From positions 1 to 52,332 of IMG/VR virus record IMGVR_UViG_3300035698_005240: a DNA stretch of 52,332 bases, one strand, 5' to 3'. A program made the position numbers and the translations under genes. Within the stretch, counting starts at the first letter, position 1, and every line of letters begins with the position of its first letter. The DNA is from a virus. The notes under the pieces are model-generated. The model ran no database searches, was not told the DNA's origin, and saw only the letters and a list, made by a program, of their open reading frames with translations. This document shows, in pieces, positions 7,190 through 16,898 of this stretch.

Positions 7190-8992
7190 CTATCCTTCTA
7201 TACAGCTTACATTGCCCACTTTGACTATTTCGATCTTGTCTAGTAGTGGGTGTTGCCAACCGTGTGAAACCACATAGGTGTTTAGCTGTTCTTCGCCGAG
7301 TAAAACTTCTACGAGCTTCTCGCGGCCTACATCATCTAGTACGCTTATTACTTCGTCCAAAAATAACACGTTGATTCGACTTTTAGAAATACTACTCATT
7401 AGCTTTCTTATGGCAATTAATGTAGCAGTATTAACCCTAGCCAACTCTCCCGAAGATAGTGCAGATATGTCGACTATGTTCCCATTGTCCGTAATTTGCA
7501 CGTTTAGCTTATCGTTTGAAACTACAAACTCTAGCGTAAATCTTCCATCCGATAGTTCCGCTAAGTAAGTGTTAGTCAGCTCTTCTAGCTCTTTGACTAG
7601 ATTTTCTATCTTATAGGCTATAAGCCCGTTTGTGCTGAAAGCCTTTTTCAGTATTTCTAAGCTGCTGGCTTGTTTTTCTTCTACAGCTAATTGCTTTCTT
7701 GCACTATTAAGGCGTATTTGAAACGAGTCAGACTGTTCTTGAATTACTTGGATTCGTGTGTTTTGTCTAGTTCTTTTTTGGTTTTCGGCTGTAAGCTTTT
7801 GCAAACTTGTTTTTTTATCTGTAAGCTCTTTCTGTAACTCTTGTAACCTCTTATCCAGCTCGTTACGGTCAGAAAGCACTTTAGGAAGAGAGCGATCAAT
7901 AGAACGGTACAAGTTCTCCCAATCCTCTTGTACTCTATTTTTCTGTTCGATCTGTGCATTATTTTTCTTTATCCTTTCTATCTCAACAAGAATAGTTTTA
8001 TTCAACTCTTCTTGCGCTTTCCGCAATTTGTTCTGTTCTTCGGATATGTAATCGTTTTTCCACTCTTGATCTACCTGCTGCTCGCAAGTAGGGCAAGTTA
8101 ACCCTAATTTCTCTAATTTTGATAAGGCCTGTGTAGACCCCGCTGCGATTTGCCTAAGCTGCCCTCCCCTTTCTTGTAGAGAATCATAAGACTCAAACTT
8201 GGTCGCTTTTATACTGTTATTCTCTTCTAGGTTAATCTTATTTAACATCGAATAATGCTGATTATTTCTAGAGATTTTTTTGTTTCTCTCCGAGATATTC
8301 TCAATTTCAGACGTTACTCGACCTATATGTTTCTGGGTTTCATCCGTCTGAATATCTATATCTAGCATAGGCTGTATGTTCGTATCACTCAAAATATTAT
8401 CTTTCAACCATGTTTCTACGGTTGAAACAACTCCACCTACTTCGGCGATACGTATGCCTGATTGTCTTGAAGCTTCTTTGAATATTTCAAATAACTTTAC
8501 ATAATCTTCTAGATGCAGTAGATCAATTAAAAACTTCTTTCTGTTTGTATCTGTAGCAGTTAAAAACTGTAAGCTAGCATTAGTATTCTGGTACACTAGC
8601 TGAGAGAATGTTTTAAAGTCTACTCCCATTATGTCCTGGATAGTCTTATAGGTATTAGTAGCAGTATGGCTGCTAATATCGTCTCCATTCATTTCTAACT
8701 TAACTTTAATTGACGATTTTCTTATCACAGTTACTACGTATTCGTTCTGGTCTTTAGAAAACTCTAAGGATATAGAATAGCCGTCGTTGATATATCTATT
8801 TGGTATATCTGCTTTCTTGATTCCTTTTGAATTCTTATTAAACAGAGCTTCCTCAACGATTAAAGGGATGGAAGACTTACCCATCCCGTTAACGCCGATA
8901 ATTTGTGTAACTACGTTCTCGTCTAGCAGTAGTACGTTATCTGGCCCGTAGCTGAAGCAGTTACTCCAGCTAAGTTTTTTGAGTAAAATCAT
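7190..8992 (-). CDS. SbcC/Rad50-like recombination ATPase (T5 D13 type)
   Basis: 600 residues. Walker A GVNGMGKSS near residue 34; a long coiled coil on both sides of a zinc hook CPTC near residue 295; the ABC signature LSSGELARVN near residue 507; Walker B INVLFLDEV followed by a D-loop. It pairs with the SbcD-like nuclease just downstream to form a Mre11-Rad50-type end-processing complex for recombination-dependent replication. Confidence 0.95.
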   Translation of the reverse strand: MILLKKLSWSNCFSYGPDNVLLLDENVVTQIIGVNGMGKSSIPLIVEEALFNKNSKGIKKADIPNRYINDGYSISLEFSKDQNEYVVTVIRKSSIKVKLEMNGDDISSHTATNTYKTIQDIMGVDFKTFSQLVYQNTNASLQFLTATDTNRKKFLIDLLHLEDYVKLFEIFKEASRQSGIRIAEVGGVVSTVETWLKDNILSDTNIQPMLDIDIQTDETQKHIGRVTSEIENISERNKKISRNNQHYSMLNKINLEENNSIKATKFESYDSLQERGGQLRQIAAGSTQALSKLEKLGLTCPTCEQQVDQEWKNDYISEEQNKLRKAQEELNKTILVEIERIKKNNAQIEQKNRVQEDWENLYRSIDRSLPKVLSDRNELDKRLQELQKELTDKKTSLQKLTAENQKRTRQNTRIQVIQEQSDSFQIRLNSARKQLAVEEKQASSLEILKKAFSTNGLIAYKIENLVKELEELTNTYLAELSDGRFTLEFVVSNDKLNVQITDNGNIVDISALSSGELARVNTATLIAIRKLMSSISKSRINVLFLDEVISVLDDVGREKLVEVLLGEEQLNTYVVSHGWQHPLLDKIEIVKVGNVSCIEG

Positions 8993-9010
8993 ATTTGTTT
9001 CCTTTTTACC

Positions 9011-9961
9011 CTATTCAGCCTGTTGTACACTATAATCATTGAACACTCCAACTATATCGGGTATTTTATTTTCTGGCAATTCTAGTATGTACAGCAGGTA
9101 TTCTACTAGCTCGTCCGAAACACTCATATCTTTGTCTAATACTAGAGTCGCTTCGGAACTTCGTTTTACTACTTTCTTATCTAGTAAATCAGAGTTTTTA
9201 ACAGACGCCAAATCCTGTAAGTCACCTTCTATCTCATAGATAGTGTGGTCATATACAGTTGGGACCATATCCACAGGGTCGGTAACTGTCAACCTTATTA
9301 ACTGCGGGAGGCTAATCTCTGTCCATGTCCAAGACCAATCAGTTTCATCAATAAGAATACAACCTGTATGTACGGCTGTGCGATGAAAAGAAGTAGTCAT
9401 AGGGCTACCTGGGTATATAATATTTTTTTGTGTGTTGCTGTGGGAGTGTAAATCTCCTGCGAACACCATAGGGAATTTCGTAAACCTGTCTAGGTCTACC
9501 TCTGGCTTAACATGAGGGGGAATCTCACCCCTAACATGTGTAAACAAAGGCTTGGTTGAGTCTAGTGCTTCGATGGAACCTTTTCTGTGTAACTCAGTAT
9601 ATGGAAGTATAGTAAACCTAGGGTCTTCGTATACTTCATATATTATAGTTACTAAAGGATTGAGCTTTTCTGTTGCGGCTTTTAATGTTGTAAAGAAGGT
9701 TTTATGTTTCTTGGTGGCTTCATGATTACCATCGTAGATGATGGTAGGGATGGTAACGCCCATTATAAACTTCCAGTAAAGCTCTTGTTCTTCCAAGGTA
9801 GGCACTCTATCAAAGAGGTCTCCCCCTACGATATGTAAGTCGCACTTAGCTTCAAGTTCTGTTAGCTTTGCGAAAAACATATCATAGCGTTGAGAGGCCC
9901 AAGCAACTGGGACGTTCTTCTGTCCCAGCTTTATATGCCAATCTGCGGAAAATAAGATCAT
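9011..9961 (-). CDS. SbcD/Mre11-like nuclease subunit (T5 D12 type)
   Basis: 316 residues of the calcineurin-like phosphoesterase fold: FSADWH at residues 4-9, GGDLFDR near 46, YDGNHE near 77 and AGDLHSHS near 169 supply the two-metal ligands. The start follows the upstream stop directly (TAAATG). Together with the ATPase at 7190-8992 it should form the double-strand-end nuclease. Confidence 0.95.
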   Translation of the reverse strand: MILFSADWHIKLGQKNVPVAWASQRYDMFFAKLTELEAKCDLHIVGGDLFDRVPTLEEQELYWKFIMGVTIPTIIYDGNHEATKKHKTFFTTLKAATEKLNPLVTIIYEVYEDPRFTILPYTELHRKGSIEALDSTKPLFTHVRGEIPPHVKPEVDLDRFTKFPMVFAGDLHSHSNTQKNIIYPGSPMTTSFHRTAVHTGCILIDETDWSWTWTEISLPQLIRLTVTDPVDMVPTVYDHTIYEIEGDLQDLASVKNSDLLDKKVVKRSSEATLVLDKDMSVSDELVEYLLYILELPENKIPDIVGVFNDYSVQQAE

Positions 9962-10618
9962 TTACGAAATGTCTATGTCGTTTGTAGCATCTTCGCCAAA
10001 TTCAGAGTCTAATGTGTCGTCAACTTCTTCTCCGGCAGAGCTAGTAATACGATCTAGTAACTCTTTTTGAGCGTCAGCGGTAGGACGAGGCATAACATCA
10101 TCCATTGAACGAAGCTCTTTTATAGCGTCTCTTTCTTCTGCTGTAAGCGCACGTGGCTTGCACTTAAGAGGCATTAACTGGTACTCAACGTTGTACGCTA
10201 AAGGACCGGTCTTAACACGCTTGAACATTACATCCCAGCCTGTTTCTAAATCAGTAGGATCGCCTAGGTCTTCTGCGGCAACTATAATTTGTTCCCAAAG
10301 CTTTTTCTTAAGGTTAACTACTTTAAGAGTACCATCTTTAGGGTCAATAACCTGGGTAGCGTAGCTCCAGCCACACTTAAGATCTGGGTAAAACTCTTTA
10401 ATCCAATCTTTTTCTTTGTTGTTAAAGGCTTCTACATCTCTGTCAAATGCTAAGCACTCGAAAGGGATATTCTTTTTGTTCTCACCTTCTATCCAATAAA
10501 CGTATCGGGCTAGAATATCTCCTACTAGGCGGAAACTTTGGTTTCCATCTACCATTTTATAAGAGTTTACTGATGATTTTTGAGCCGCGCCTTTTTGCTT
10601 GCCGAATGATACTGCCAT
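9962..10618 (-). CDS. single-stranded DNA-binding protein (gp32-like)
   Basis: 218 residues. Basic N-terminus, a central core with many aromatic residues (FRLVGDILARYVYWIEG, PFECLAFDR, YPDLKCGWSYATQV) and a strongly acidic C-terminal tail ending EFGEDATNDIDIS, the form of phage SSBs that recruit replication partners through the tail. It lies directly upstream of the SbcD homologue, as in T5-like genomes. GGAG precedes the ATG. Confidence 0.85.
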   Translation of the reverse strand: MAVSFGKQKGAAQKSSVNSYKMVDGNQSFRLVGDILARYVYWIEGENKKNIPFECLAFDRDVEAFNNKEKDWIKEFYPDLKCGWSYATQVIDPKDGTLKVVNLKKKLWEQIIVAAEDLGDPTDLETGWDVMFKRVKTGPLAYNVEYQLMPLKCKPRALTAEERDAIKELRSMDDVMPRPTADAQKELLDRITSSAGEEVDDTLDSEFGEDATNDIDIS

Positions 10619-11019
10619 TTTTGCTTCTCCGTGGGGACTTCTTCATACAAAAAATGTATTTGTTCATCTTTAATATGCAGTAGCCTATTTTGGTTATATA
10701 ATTCTGGACTGAGTACTGAATGGAAACAGTCCAGTGAGGTTTTGTGATACACTACAAAGTCACCGAGGTTTCTTAACGAAGCCAGCAGTAAATATGCACA
10801 TATCTCTTTGGACGTGTACCTAAAGGCATTGTAGGCCAGAAGGTCGGGTCTTACTAAGAAACTTCCACCCGAAAAGTCTCTATCAACGTATTTATAATTA
10901 GGGTCGCTCCTGTTTCTTGGAAGGTTCTTTGATGTCAGGTACTTGAAGATACGAACACATTCTGAGCTGCTCCCTTTTGAAGCCCTATAAATTTTTTTCC
11001 AATCGTATAAAAGAAGCAT
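10567..11019 (-). CDS. conserved protein of unknown function upstream of SSB
   Basis: 150 residues, rich in aromatic and basic residues (DWKKIYRASKG at the start, SGGSFLVRPDLL near 50), with no recognised domain. It overlaps the SSB gene by 52 bp. The ATG abuts the -10 hexamer of a promoter, and no other in-frame ATG exists, so transcripts from that promoter would start inside the gene; full-length product needs readthrough from upstream. Confidence 0.75.
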   Translation of the reverse strand: MLLLYDWKKIYRASKGSSSECVRIFKYLTSKNLPRNRSDPNYKYVDRDFSGGSFLVRPDLLAYNAFRYTSKEICAYLLLASLRNLGDFVVYHKTSLDCFHSVLSPELYNQNRLLHIKDEQIHFLYEEVPTEKQKWQYHSASKKARLKNHQ

Positions 11020-11048
11020 ATTATATCAATTTCTCACTTAGATGTCAA
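11020..11048 (-). promoter_or_regulatory. sigma-70 promoter upstream of the SSB unit
   Basis: TTGACA, 17-bp spacer, TATAAT on the - strand. The -10 ends one base before the ATG of the 10567-11019 gene. It most likely serves SSB and the SbcCD genes below. Confidence 0.8.
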
Positions 11049-11059
11049 CTACTATTTTT

Positions 11060-12343
11060 TTAAAGGTAAGATATCTCGTATCCCTGCTTTATATAATAGC
11101 CCATCCTATTTGAAGCCTGTCGTCTAGCTGTCGTGCCTTTTAGGTTTATGTCTACAACAATAGGCTGCTTTTTCCCTTTTTTCTCTCTAACTACGCGTCC
11201 AATTAACTGTGTAAGTAAAGGCTCGTTATTAACGGGAGTGCCTAGTATCAGACAGCTTAAAGCATCTACTGAAATACCTTCAGAAAATATAGACTGAGTA
11301 CCGCATAAAACATTTACCTTTCCATTGCCTATCTGGGCCACTAAGATTTCTCTCTGATCTGACTCAATCTCCCCTATAACGCAAACTGAACTGTCTCCTA
11401 TCAACTCCGAGACAGCTTTTAGAAAATGTACTCTATCACATACAACTAGAACATTGTGTCCTTTTGCAGCGTATCCCGCAGCCATCATAGAGACTAAGGT
11501 GCGGTAGTTAGGGTCATTACATAAGGTACTAACCTTAGTGGCCCATGGTGTGCTTGTTCCGTCCGTAAACCTAATATCCGGTCGAATTACTACTATTTTA
11601 GGGACCATGTAGTTTTCTTTAGGTGGCTGGAATATCTTCGACCCAAAGTAGTCTCTAAATACTACATGTTTTCCGTCTTTTCTTTCTATCGTACCTGAAA
11701 GCCCTATCTTATACCTAGCATAATTGGTATCTAAAATCCTTGAAAAAGTAGGGCTACTAACATGATGCATCTCGTCCAGTATAACCGTGCCAAACTCTTT
11801 ACGTATTTTGTCCACGTTCTTATAAAGGGTTTGAGTATTTCCTATAACTATAGGGCCATCTAACTCCATCCTACCACTGCCTATTATACTAGGAGTTATA
11901 CCGAATACTTTTTCGGCTTCCTTGGCCCACTGGTTGCGTAGAGCTACAGTATGCGTGACTATTAACGTTTTTTGTCCTAACTTCGCTGCGATTGCTAGCC
12001 CCGTGAAAGTTTTACCCCAAGATACCCACGCATTTATTATGCAAGAGTCTTCAAGCTCATCATGTACCTTTTGCTGACTGGTCCTTAGCTTAAATTTAAA
12101 TTCAGGAAATTCAGCTGGAACCCTCATTCTTTTATCTATAATTTCATAGTGTTCAGGTATTAGGTCAAGTCTACCTGTAGGTATAGATACCAAACCGGGC
12201 CTCACTCTAGCCATATTTTTAATAACTAGAGGAGGGTCTGTCGGGTTGTAAGATGGAATGCTGTATGTAAGTTCTTTGTCTATATCTGTTTGTTGAGTTG
12301 CATCAGCACTCATATATATCCTATTACTTAAAACAGCTTTCAT
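11060..12343 (-). CDS. superfamily 2 helicase (UvsW / T5 D10 type)
   Basis: 427 residues. NAWVSWGKTFTG near residue 103 is a Walker A variant (the P-loop reads SWGKT), LIVTHT is motif Ia, ILDEMHH the DExH box, GLSGT motif III; FSEGISVDAL and QLIGRVVR near 380 are motifs V and VI. It belongs to the UvsW-like enzymes that remodel branched DNA. It overlaps neither neighbour but follows the PhoH-like gene by one base, so the two are co-translated. Confidence 0.9.
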   Translation of the reverse strand: MKAVLSNRIYMSADATQQTDIDKELTYSIPSYNPTDPPLVIKNMARVRPGLVSIPTGRLDLIPEHYEIIDKRMRVPAEFPEFKFKLRTSQQKVHDELEDSCIINAWVSWGKTFTGLAIAAKLGQKTLIVTHTVALRNQWAKEAEKVFGITPSIIGSGRMELDGPIVIGNTQTLYKNVDKIRKEFGTVILDEMHHVSSPTFSRILDTNYARYKIGLSGTIERKDGKHVVFRDYFGSKIFQPPKENYMVPKIVVIRPDIRFTDGTSTPWATKVSTLCNDPNYRTLVSMMAAGYAAKGHNVLVVCDRVHFLKAVSELIGDSSVCVIGEIESDQREILVAQIGNGKVNVLCGTQSIFSEGISVDALSCLILGTPVNNEPLLTQLIGRVVREKKGKKQPIVVDINLKGTTARRQASNRMGYYIKQGYEISYL

Positions 12344-12344
12344 T

Positions 12345-13046
12345 TTACTTTATTCCTAGGGTTAGTTTTGCTACTATATAGGTTTTTACGAATTCACTTC
12401 TAACGATATCGTCTACTGTGTACTCTACAATATCAAATTGCTTCATCTCTTTTAGGATTCGCATAAACGGGTTAAACCCACTATCGCCTAGATCAGACTG
12501 CTGAAAGTCTCCACAAAAGAATATTCTACAGTCTATACCCACTCGGGTAATTACTGTGTCTAACTCATGTAGAGTCATGTTCTGGCACTCATCTACTACA
12601 ACGGCACAACTGTCCATAGTTAGGCCACGAAGAAAAGAAGTAGATCGAAACTCTACTAATCCTTTGTTCTTCATTAGATCGTAGGCGTCCCCCCTGTTGA
12701 AGATGTTTGTACATAGCTCTCTGTACGGCTCTTCATACACAGAAGCTTTTTCATGCTCGTCTCCAGGAAGGAATCCTATATCTCGGGTCGGCACGGTACT
12801 CCTAATTATAACTACTTTTTTATATTCGGCGCTATTTTCTTCTACGAGCTTGAAAGCCTTGTGTAAGGAAATAAAAGTTTTTCCTGTGCCCGCTACCCCA
12901 CAAGATATCATGTTATTAGTGCACTGTAACGCGACATCCTGTGTTTGTGTTAAAGGTTCTATATCAATAGCTTTAAGGTGATTTCCTGCCATGTTGCTTC
13001 GCTTATTGTTAGCCGAAGTATGTTTTCCGTAGCTTTTCTTGGTCAT
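12345..13046 (-). CDS. PhoH-like P-loop ATPase
   Basis: 233 residues. GVAGTGKT (Walker A, near residue 52), VIIRSTVPTRDIGFLPG, VVVDECQN (Walker B) and FFCGDFQQSD follow the PhoH order. PhoH-like ATPases are common in marine phages and act as RNA or DNA helicase-type enzymes; the phage role is not established. AGGAC precedes the ATG. Confidence 0.9.
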   Translation of the reverse strand: MTKKSYGKHTSANNKRSNMAGNHLKAIDIEPLTQTQDVALQCTNNMISCGVAGTGKTFISLHKAFKLVEENSAEYKKVVIIRSTVPTRDIGFLPGDEHEKASVYEEPYRELCTNIFNRGDAYDLMKNKGLVEFRSTSFLRGLTMDSCAVVVDECQNMTLHELDTVITRVGIDCRIFFCGDFQQSDLGDSGFNPFMRILKEMKQFDIVEYTVDDIVRSEFVKTYIVAKLTLGIK

Positions 13047-13055
13047 AAGTTCGTC

Positions 13056-13550
13056 CTATACTTTCCTTCGAGTATCTTTTTTATGTTCAGTAGAATACTC
13101 GTACAGTTTCCATGGATTACCTTTTAAATAAAGGACTCCTGCCCAGCCTCTGCCATCACTAGGGGGTCGTGGTATTGTAAAAGGAGCTCTTATTCCTTCT
13201 ACCCAAAGTAGTGAAGCTACGTTCTTGCGCTCCACTTTCTTTATTCTTTTGTACCTCAAAGAACAGTTAACTGTCTTTTCGTACGTAAATATAGCTCCGT
13301 TCGAGTCTATAAAATGTTTTGTGTGTTGTTTAAGCACGCCTGTTAAGTCATTAACTGCTCTAGGCAGCTTACGCAAGCCCTGTTGAGGTGTTTGCAGCCT
13401 ACGTAGCCCTAGAGTCTTTCCTGGCATATTTCTGTCGTCTATTAATGCGTTATCGATGTAAACTAGACCATCTTGAATATGGTAATTATCAGAAGGCAAT
13501 AAGTACACCGGAAAGGTAGCTCTGTTAATTGTCTTGTATGTAAGGGACAT
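13056..13550 (-). CDS. conserved phage protein, unknown function
   Basis: 164 residues. It contains PGKTLGLRRLQTP, FIDSNGAIFTYEKT and a C-terminal PWKLYEYS: a pattern that recurs in phage proteins without assigned function, usually near replication genes. The basic middle (RYKRIKKVERK) suggests nucleic-acid contact, which is only inference. It starts inside the upstream gene. Confidence 0.75.
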   Translation of the reverse strand: MSLTYKTINRATFPVYLLPSDNYHIQDGLVYIDNALIDDRNMPGKTLGLRRLQTPQQGLRKLPRAVNDLTGVLKQHTKHFIDSNGAIFTYEKTVNCSLRYKRIKKVERKNVASLLWVEGIRAPFTIPRPPSDGRGWAGVLYLKGNPWKLYEYSTEHKKDTRRKV

Positions 13551-13740
13551 AGAATTCAGCTCCTTGCTGAACCTCTATGATTTCAGCATCCGTTGATGAT
13601 ACAAAGTTAATATACCCTGCTTTTTCTATGCTTTTGTACTCGTTAGGATATGGGTTTTCCCTAAAGGGTACAATGCATCCAACATAGGGGGCGTACCATT
13701 TATGGTCGTCTAAGCACTTGTTAAGCAGCAATGCTTTCAT
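13525..13740 (-). CDS. small protein between polymerase and 13056 gene
   Basis: 71 residues, no recognised domain. It overlaps the polymerase stop by 20 bp and the next gene by 26 bp; these nested overlaps support it as a translated operon member. Confidence 0.65.
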   Translation of the reverse strand: MKALLLNKCLDDHKWYAPYVGCIVPFRENPYPNEYKSIEKAGYINFVSSTDAEIIEVQQGAEFYVPYIQDN

Positions 13741-15997
13741 ATTTGGCCTCGTATTTACCTAGAGAGTAGTCGTCTGCTACATCAAAATCGCAGCCTACGG
13801 GGCATCCTGGTATAGACACTCCTCGATCTGTCTGCACAAATTTTAGTAGAAGGGCAGAGTACTCATCAACCTGATCTTCCCTAACCTCGGCTAAGATAGA
13901 GTCATGTACTAGCGCAAATATTTGAGCATCCATTTTTGTAGCTTTGATGTGCTCACCCATGTCAACAGCTCCCATAAGGTTAATGTCACTAGCCGCCGAC
14001 TGTACTAGAAAGTTAAGGCCAGAGCGTATGTTTTGCCCTACAATTCCATTATCTTTAGAGTCTACGTTTGGTAGTCTACGCTTGCGTCCAAAACAGCTGT
14101 ATATAAATCCGTTTTGCTTAATGAATTTCTGGTTCTTACTTATCCACTCTTTTAGTTTGTAGAACTCTTCGAAGTAATCATCAATAACCTCTTGCGCCTC
14201 TTGAGGGCTAAAGAATACTCCAGAGTCTTTAGTAACTTGCTCACTGATCTTTTTAGGCCCAGCCCCATACATAATACCGAAAGTAACAGCCTTGGCTGCC
14301 TGTCTCTGTAGGCTATACAATGCCTTAACGTCTGAGACATCGCAAGAAAGCTTAAATACTTTGTGGGCAATACTTGAGTGGAAGTCTCCTCCGCTTCTAA
14401 ATACACCCATTAAGGCTTCATCTTTAGCCAGTACCGCCGCTACATACACTTCCGCAGTGGTTAAATCCATCGCGACAATCTTGTAGCCCTTCCTAGCTTT
14501 AATGCAACCTTTAATAATTGGGTTGTCTCTAGGAAGCTGCTGCATATTCAGTTTACCACTGCTAGATAGACGCCCAGAGGTTGTGGTATGTAGGTTGAAG
14601 TTAGTGCGCAGCCTAAAGTCTTTGTCTAGCTGCGGTATGATCTTGTCCAGATACGTATTCTTAATCTTAGACTTCTGGCGTATATTCAGAATAAGCTGAG
14701 GTATCTCAGATATCTGGCTAAGCTCCTCTAGTACCTCTGCATCCGTGCTGTTCTGTCCAGTAGCAGTCTTTTTACCTGTAGGCTTTAACCCGATAAAGTC
14801 AAATAACAGTGTTCGTAGCTGTACTACGCTATTAGGATTAAAATCTTTCCCTTGGTGAGCCTCAAACTTGTGTATAGCTTTATGGCTATACAGCTCTGCA
14901 ATAGCTTCATCAATCTGAACTTGCATTAATTTCTGGGACTTCTTCAGCCTAGACATGTCGAAAGGAACCCCATTGTCTTGTATATCCGTAAGGAATCTAC
15001 AACCTGGTATTAATATGTTCTCATATACCCAACGAAGTTTGGCATTTTCTTTAATTACCTTAAATTTATCGAATAAAATGAAGGTCGCTATAGCATCAAT
15101 AGCCGCGTAGTCTTTCATTATATCAAAAGGTATGTTGTCCCACGTAAAATCTTTCTTTAGAACTCCGTGCGATTTACAGTATTCCGTAATCCACACATAC
15201 ATTTCTTTTTCGTAGTCTCCATACTTAGTATGCTTTAGCACGCTCTGCTTAAGGCCGTGAGTTCCTGGATTTTCATCTATACAGTAATGAAGAAGCATGG
15301 CATCTTCAAAGACAGGAAATTTAAAGTTGAAATGGTACTCGAAAAATGCAAGGTCGAATTTAGCGTTCCAAAATACTACTACTTTCTTGTCAAAAAGCTC
15401 TTGCAGTAGTTCTTCTGTTCTAAAGTCAAAGCAATTAGTGTCTATGTAAGCGCCGTGATCGGCCTCATAAGACAAAGAAATACCTATAATATGCCCATTT
15501 CTAGGATATAAGGCTGAGGTCTCTGAGTCTAAAGCTATAAAGGGAGAAGGCGCATCAATAGCGGCTTGTATAAATTTATTACACGTTTCCGTGTCGCTTA
15601 TACCATACGCTAGGTTGGGGTCTACTACGAAGTCTACTTCTTCGCCTCTTATGTGCTTAATGATAGATTCTTTGGATTCATCCCAAGAACGCTTCATTTC
15701 AGGCTTAAAAGCTAGCATAGCTGGATTTAGTACGGGCAGGTATTTACCCTCTACTTTTTTACCAGAGTACTCTACTACTGAGTTAATTTTGGTAAAGTAC
15801 TTTAAAGCGTCACTACCTACTAGTATAATGTAGTCATAGTCGTCAATATTGATCTGTATATCACAGTCTCGTTTTAGTACTTTTTTTAAGGAGGGGTCAG
15901 AACACAACTGATACTGATCGAATTCGAACTCGTATTCGAATTCCGCTGAAAAGTTAGTTCTGCTCTGTTTAGTTTCTACTAAGGCTACTCTAGGCAT
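13721..15997 (-). CDS. family A DNA polymerase with 3'-5' exonuclease
   Basis: 758 residues. Residues about 150-340 form the DnaQ-like proofreading domain (ALDSETSALYP, VFWNAKFDLAFFEYHF, DYAAIDAIATF). Polymerase motif A is MDLTTAEVYVAAVLA, motif B RQAAKAVTFGIMYG, motif C VHDS. Residues 1-120 (ILVGSDALKYF, LPVLNPAML) resemble the uracil-DNA-glycosylase-like fold seen at the front of some phage polymerases. It is the replicative polymerase, T5 type. Confidence 0.95.
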   Translation of the reverse strand: MPRVALVETKQSRTNFSAEFEYEFEFDQYQLCSDPSLKKVLKRDCDIQINIDDYDYIILVGSDALKYFTKINSVVEYSGKKVEGKYLPVLNPAMLAFKPEMKRSWDESKESIIKHIRGEEVDFVVDPNLAYGISDTETCNKFIQAAIDAPSPFIALDSETSALYPRNGHIIGISLSYEADHGAYIDTNCFDFRTEELLQELFDKKVVVFWNAKFDLAFFEYHFNFKFPVFEDAMLLHYCIDENPGTHGLKQSVLKHTKYGDYEKEMYVWITEYCKSHGVLKKDFTWDNIPFDIMKDYAAIDAIATFILFDKFKVIKENAKLRWVYENILIPGCRFLTDIQDNGVPFDMSRLKKSQKLMQVQIDEAIAELYSHKAIHKFEAHQGKDFNPNSVVQLRTLLFDFIGLKPTGKKTATGQNSTDAEVLEELSQISEIPQLILNIRQKSKIKNTYLDKIIPQLDKDFRLRTNFNLHTTTSGRLSSSGKLNMQQLPRDNPIIKGCIKARKGYKIVAMDLTTAEVYVAAVLAKDEALMGVFRSGGDFHSSIAHKVFKLSCDVSDVKALYSLQRQAAKAVTFGIMYGAGPKKISEQVTKDSGVFFSPQEAQEVIDDYFEEFYKLKEWISKNQKFIKQNGFIYSCFGRKRRLPNVDSKDNGIVGQNIRSGLNFLVQSAASDINLMGAVDMGEHIKATKMDAQIFALVHDSILAEVREDQVDEYSALLLKFVQTDRGVSIPGCPVGCDFDVADDYSLGKYEAKYESIAA

Positions 15998-16829
15998 TTA
16001 TATTCTCGTATAGTTTATTTTTAAGTCCAGTAACCCGCGCCTGTGTTAGCTCGCCTGGGTCAGTGTCTTTTATATTTATATTTCTGTGTGCTAAGTCTGA
16101 AGCGTCACACAGGTTAGCTACATTCTCAGCAGCTTCTTGTCCTGCTTTATCGCCATCAAAAAAGATGTCTACAGTATCTACGCCTTGTATAGATAGCATA
16201 CGTAATTTATCTTCGTTTATGTTTTTAGTGCCGAAGCAGCACACAGCATTAGTCAGGCCTTTGTCGTGTAAGTTTACCATGTCAAAGATTCCTTCTACCA
16301 AAAGTATGTGGCCGCGTATAGGCTCTACGCGTGGATACAAAGGCAGTTTAGCTTTTACAGGGTTTACTTGATATTTGGGTGTCCCTTGGGTAGTGTGTCT
16401 TCCTATGAAAGCTCTAATCCTACCGGAAAGGTCTCGGATAGGGAACACTAGCCTTCCTATAAAATCCGAGTCATGATGCTCAAAAGCCTCAAAGTTCTTA
16501 TAGGTCTCTGGCTTTATATTTCTCCAGTCTCCTTCATAAGGCACGTAGCCTATAGGCATTGCAATGCCCACACTTTCAGCTCTTTTCTGGGATATAGTTC
16601 TTCGTAACAGCTCTCTTCTAATTTGCAGCTGATTTCCCTTCTCTCCGAAATGTGTAAATAAGTTGCCTTTAGTAGCGCAGGAGAAACATTGATATATTCC
16701 AGTTACCTGGTCGATACGCATACTAGGATGTTTGTCTGGGTGATCTGGGTTTAGGCACGAGATTAAGAAGTCTGCACCCTTCTGCGTAAAAGGTATGTCT
16801 TTCTGTGTTAGCAAGTCTTCTACGTTCAT
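15990..16829 (-). CDS. DnaG-type primase
   Basis: 279 residues. A CHC2-type zinc ribbon (CLNPDHPDKHPS then YQCFSC) occupies residues about 30-53; the TOPRIM core shows LLVEGIFDMVNL near 175 and IFFDGDKAGQEA near 217. It lacks the helicase-interaction tail of bacterial DnaG and works with the separate DnaB-like helicase at 16899-18248. It overlaps the polymerase start by 8 bp. Confidence 0.93.
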   Translation of the reverse strand: MNVEDLLTQKDIPFTQKGADFLISCLNPDHPDKHPSMRIDQVTGIYQCFSCATKGNLFTHFGEKGNQLQIRRELLRRTISQKRAESVGIAMPIGYVPYEGDWRNIKPETYKNFEAFEHHDSDFIGRLVFPIRDLSGRIRAFIGRHTTQGTPKYQVNPVKAKLPLYPRVEPIRGHILLVEGIFDMVNLHDKGLTNAVCCFGTKNINEDKLRMLSIQGVDTVDIFFDGDKAGQEAAENVANLCDASDLAHRNINIKDTDPGELTQARVTGLKNKLYENINA

Positions 16830-16861
16830 CTAATAATTACCTAATATTGTATTTAAAGTAC

Positions 16862-16890
16862 ATTATACTCTGATTTACTGTGCGAGTCAA
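16862..16890 (-). promoter_or_regulatory. sigma-70 promoter for primase-polymerase unit
   Basis: TTGACT, 17 bp, TATAAT on the - strand, 33 bp before the primase start and just after the helicase stop; it gives the primase and polymerase their own transcript. Confidence 0.85.
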
Positions 16891-16898
16891 GAATTATT

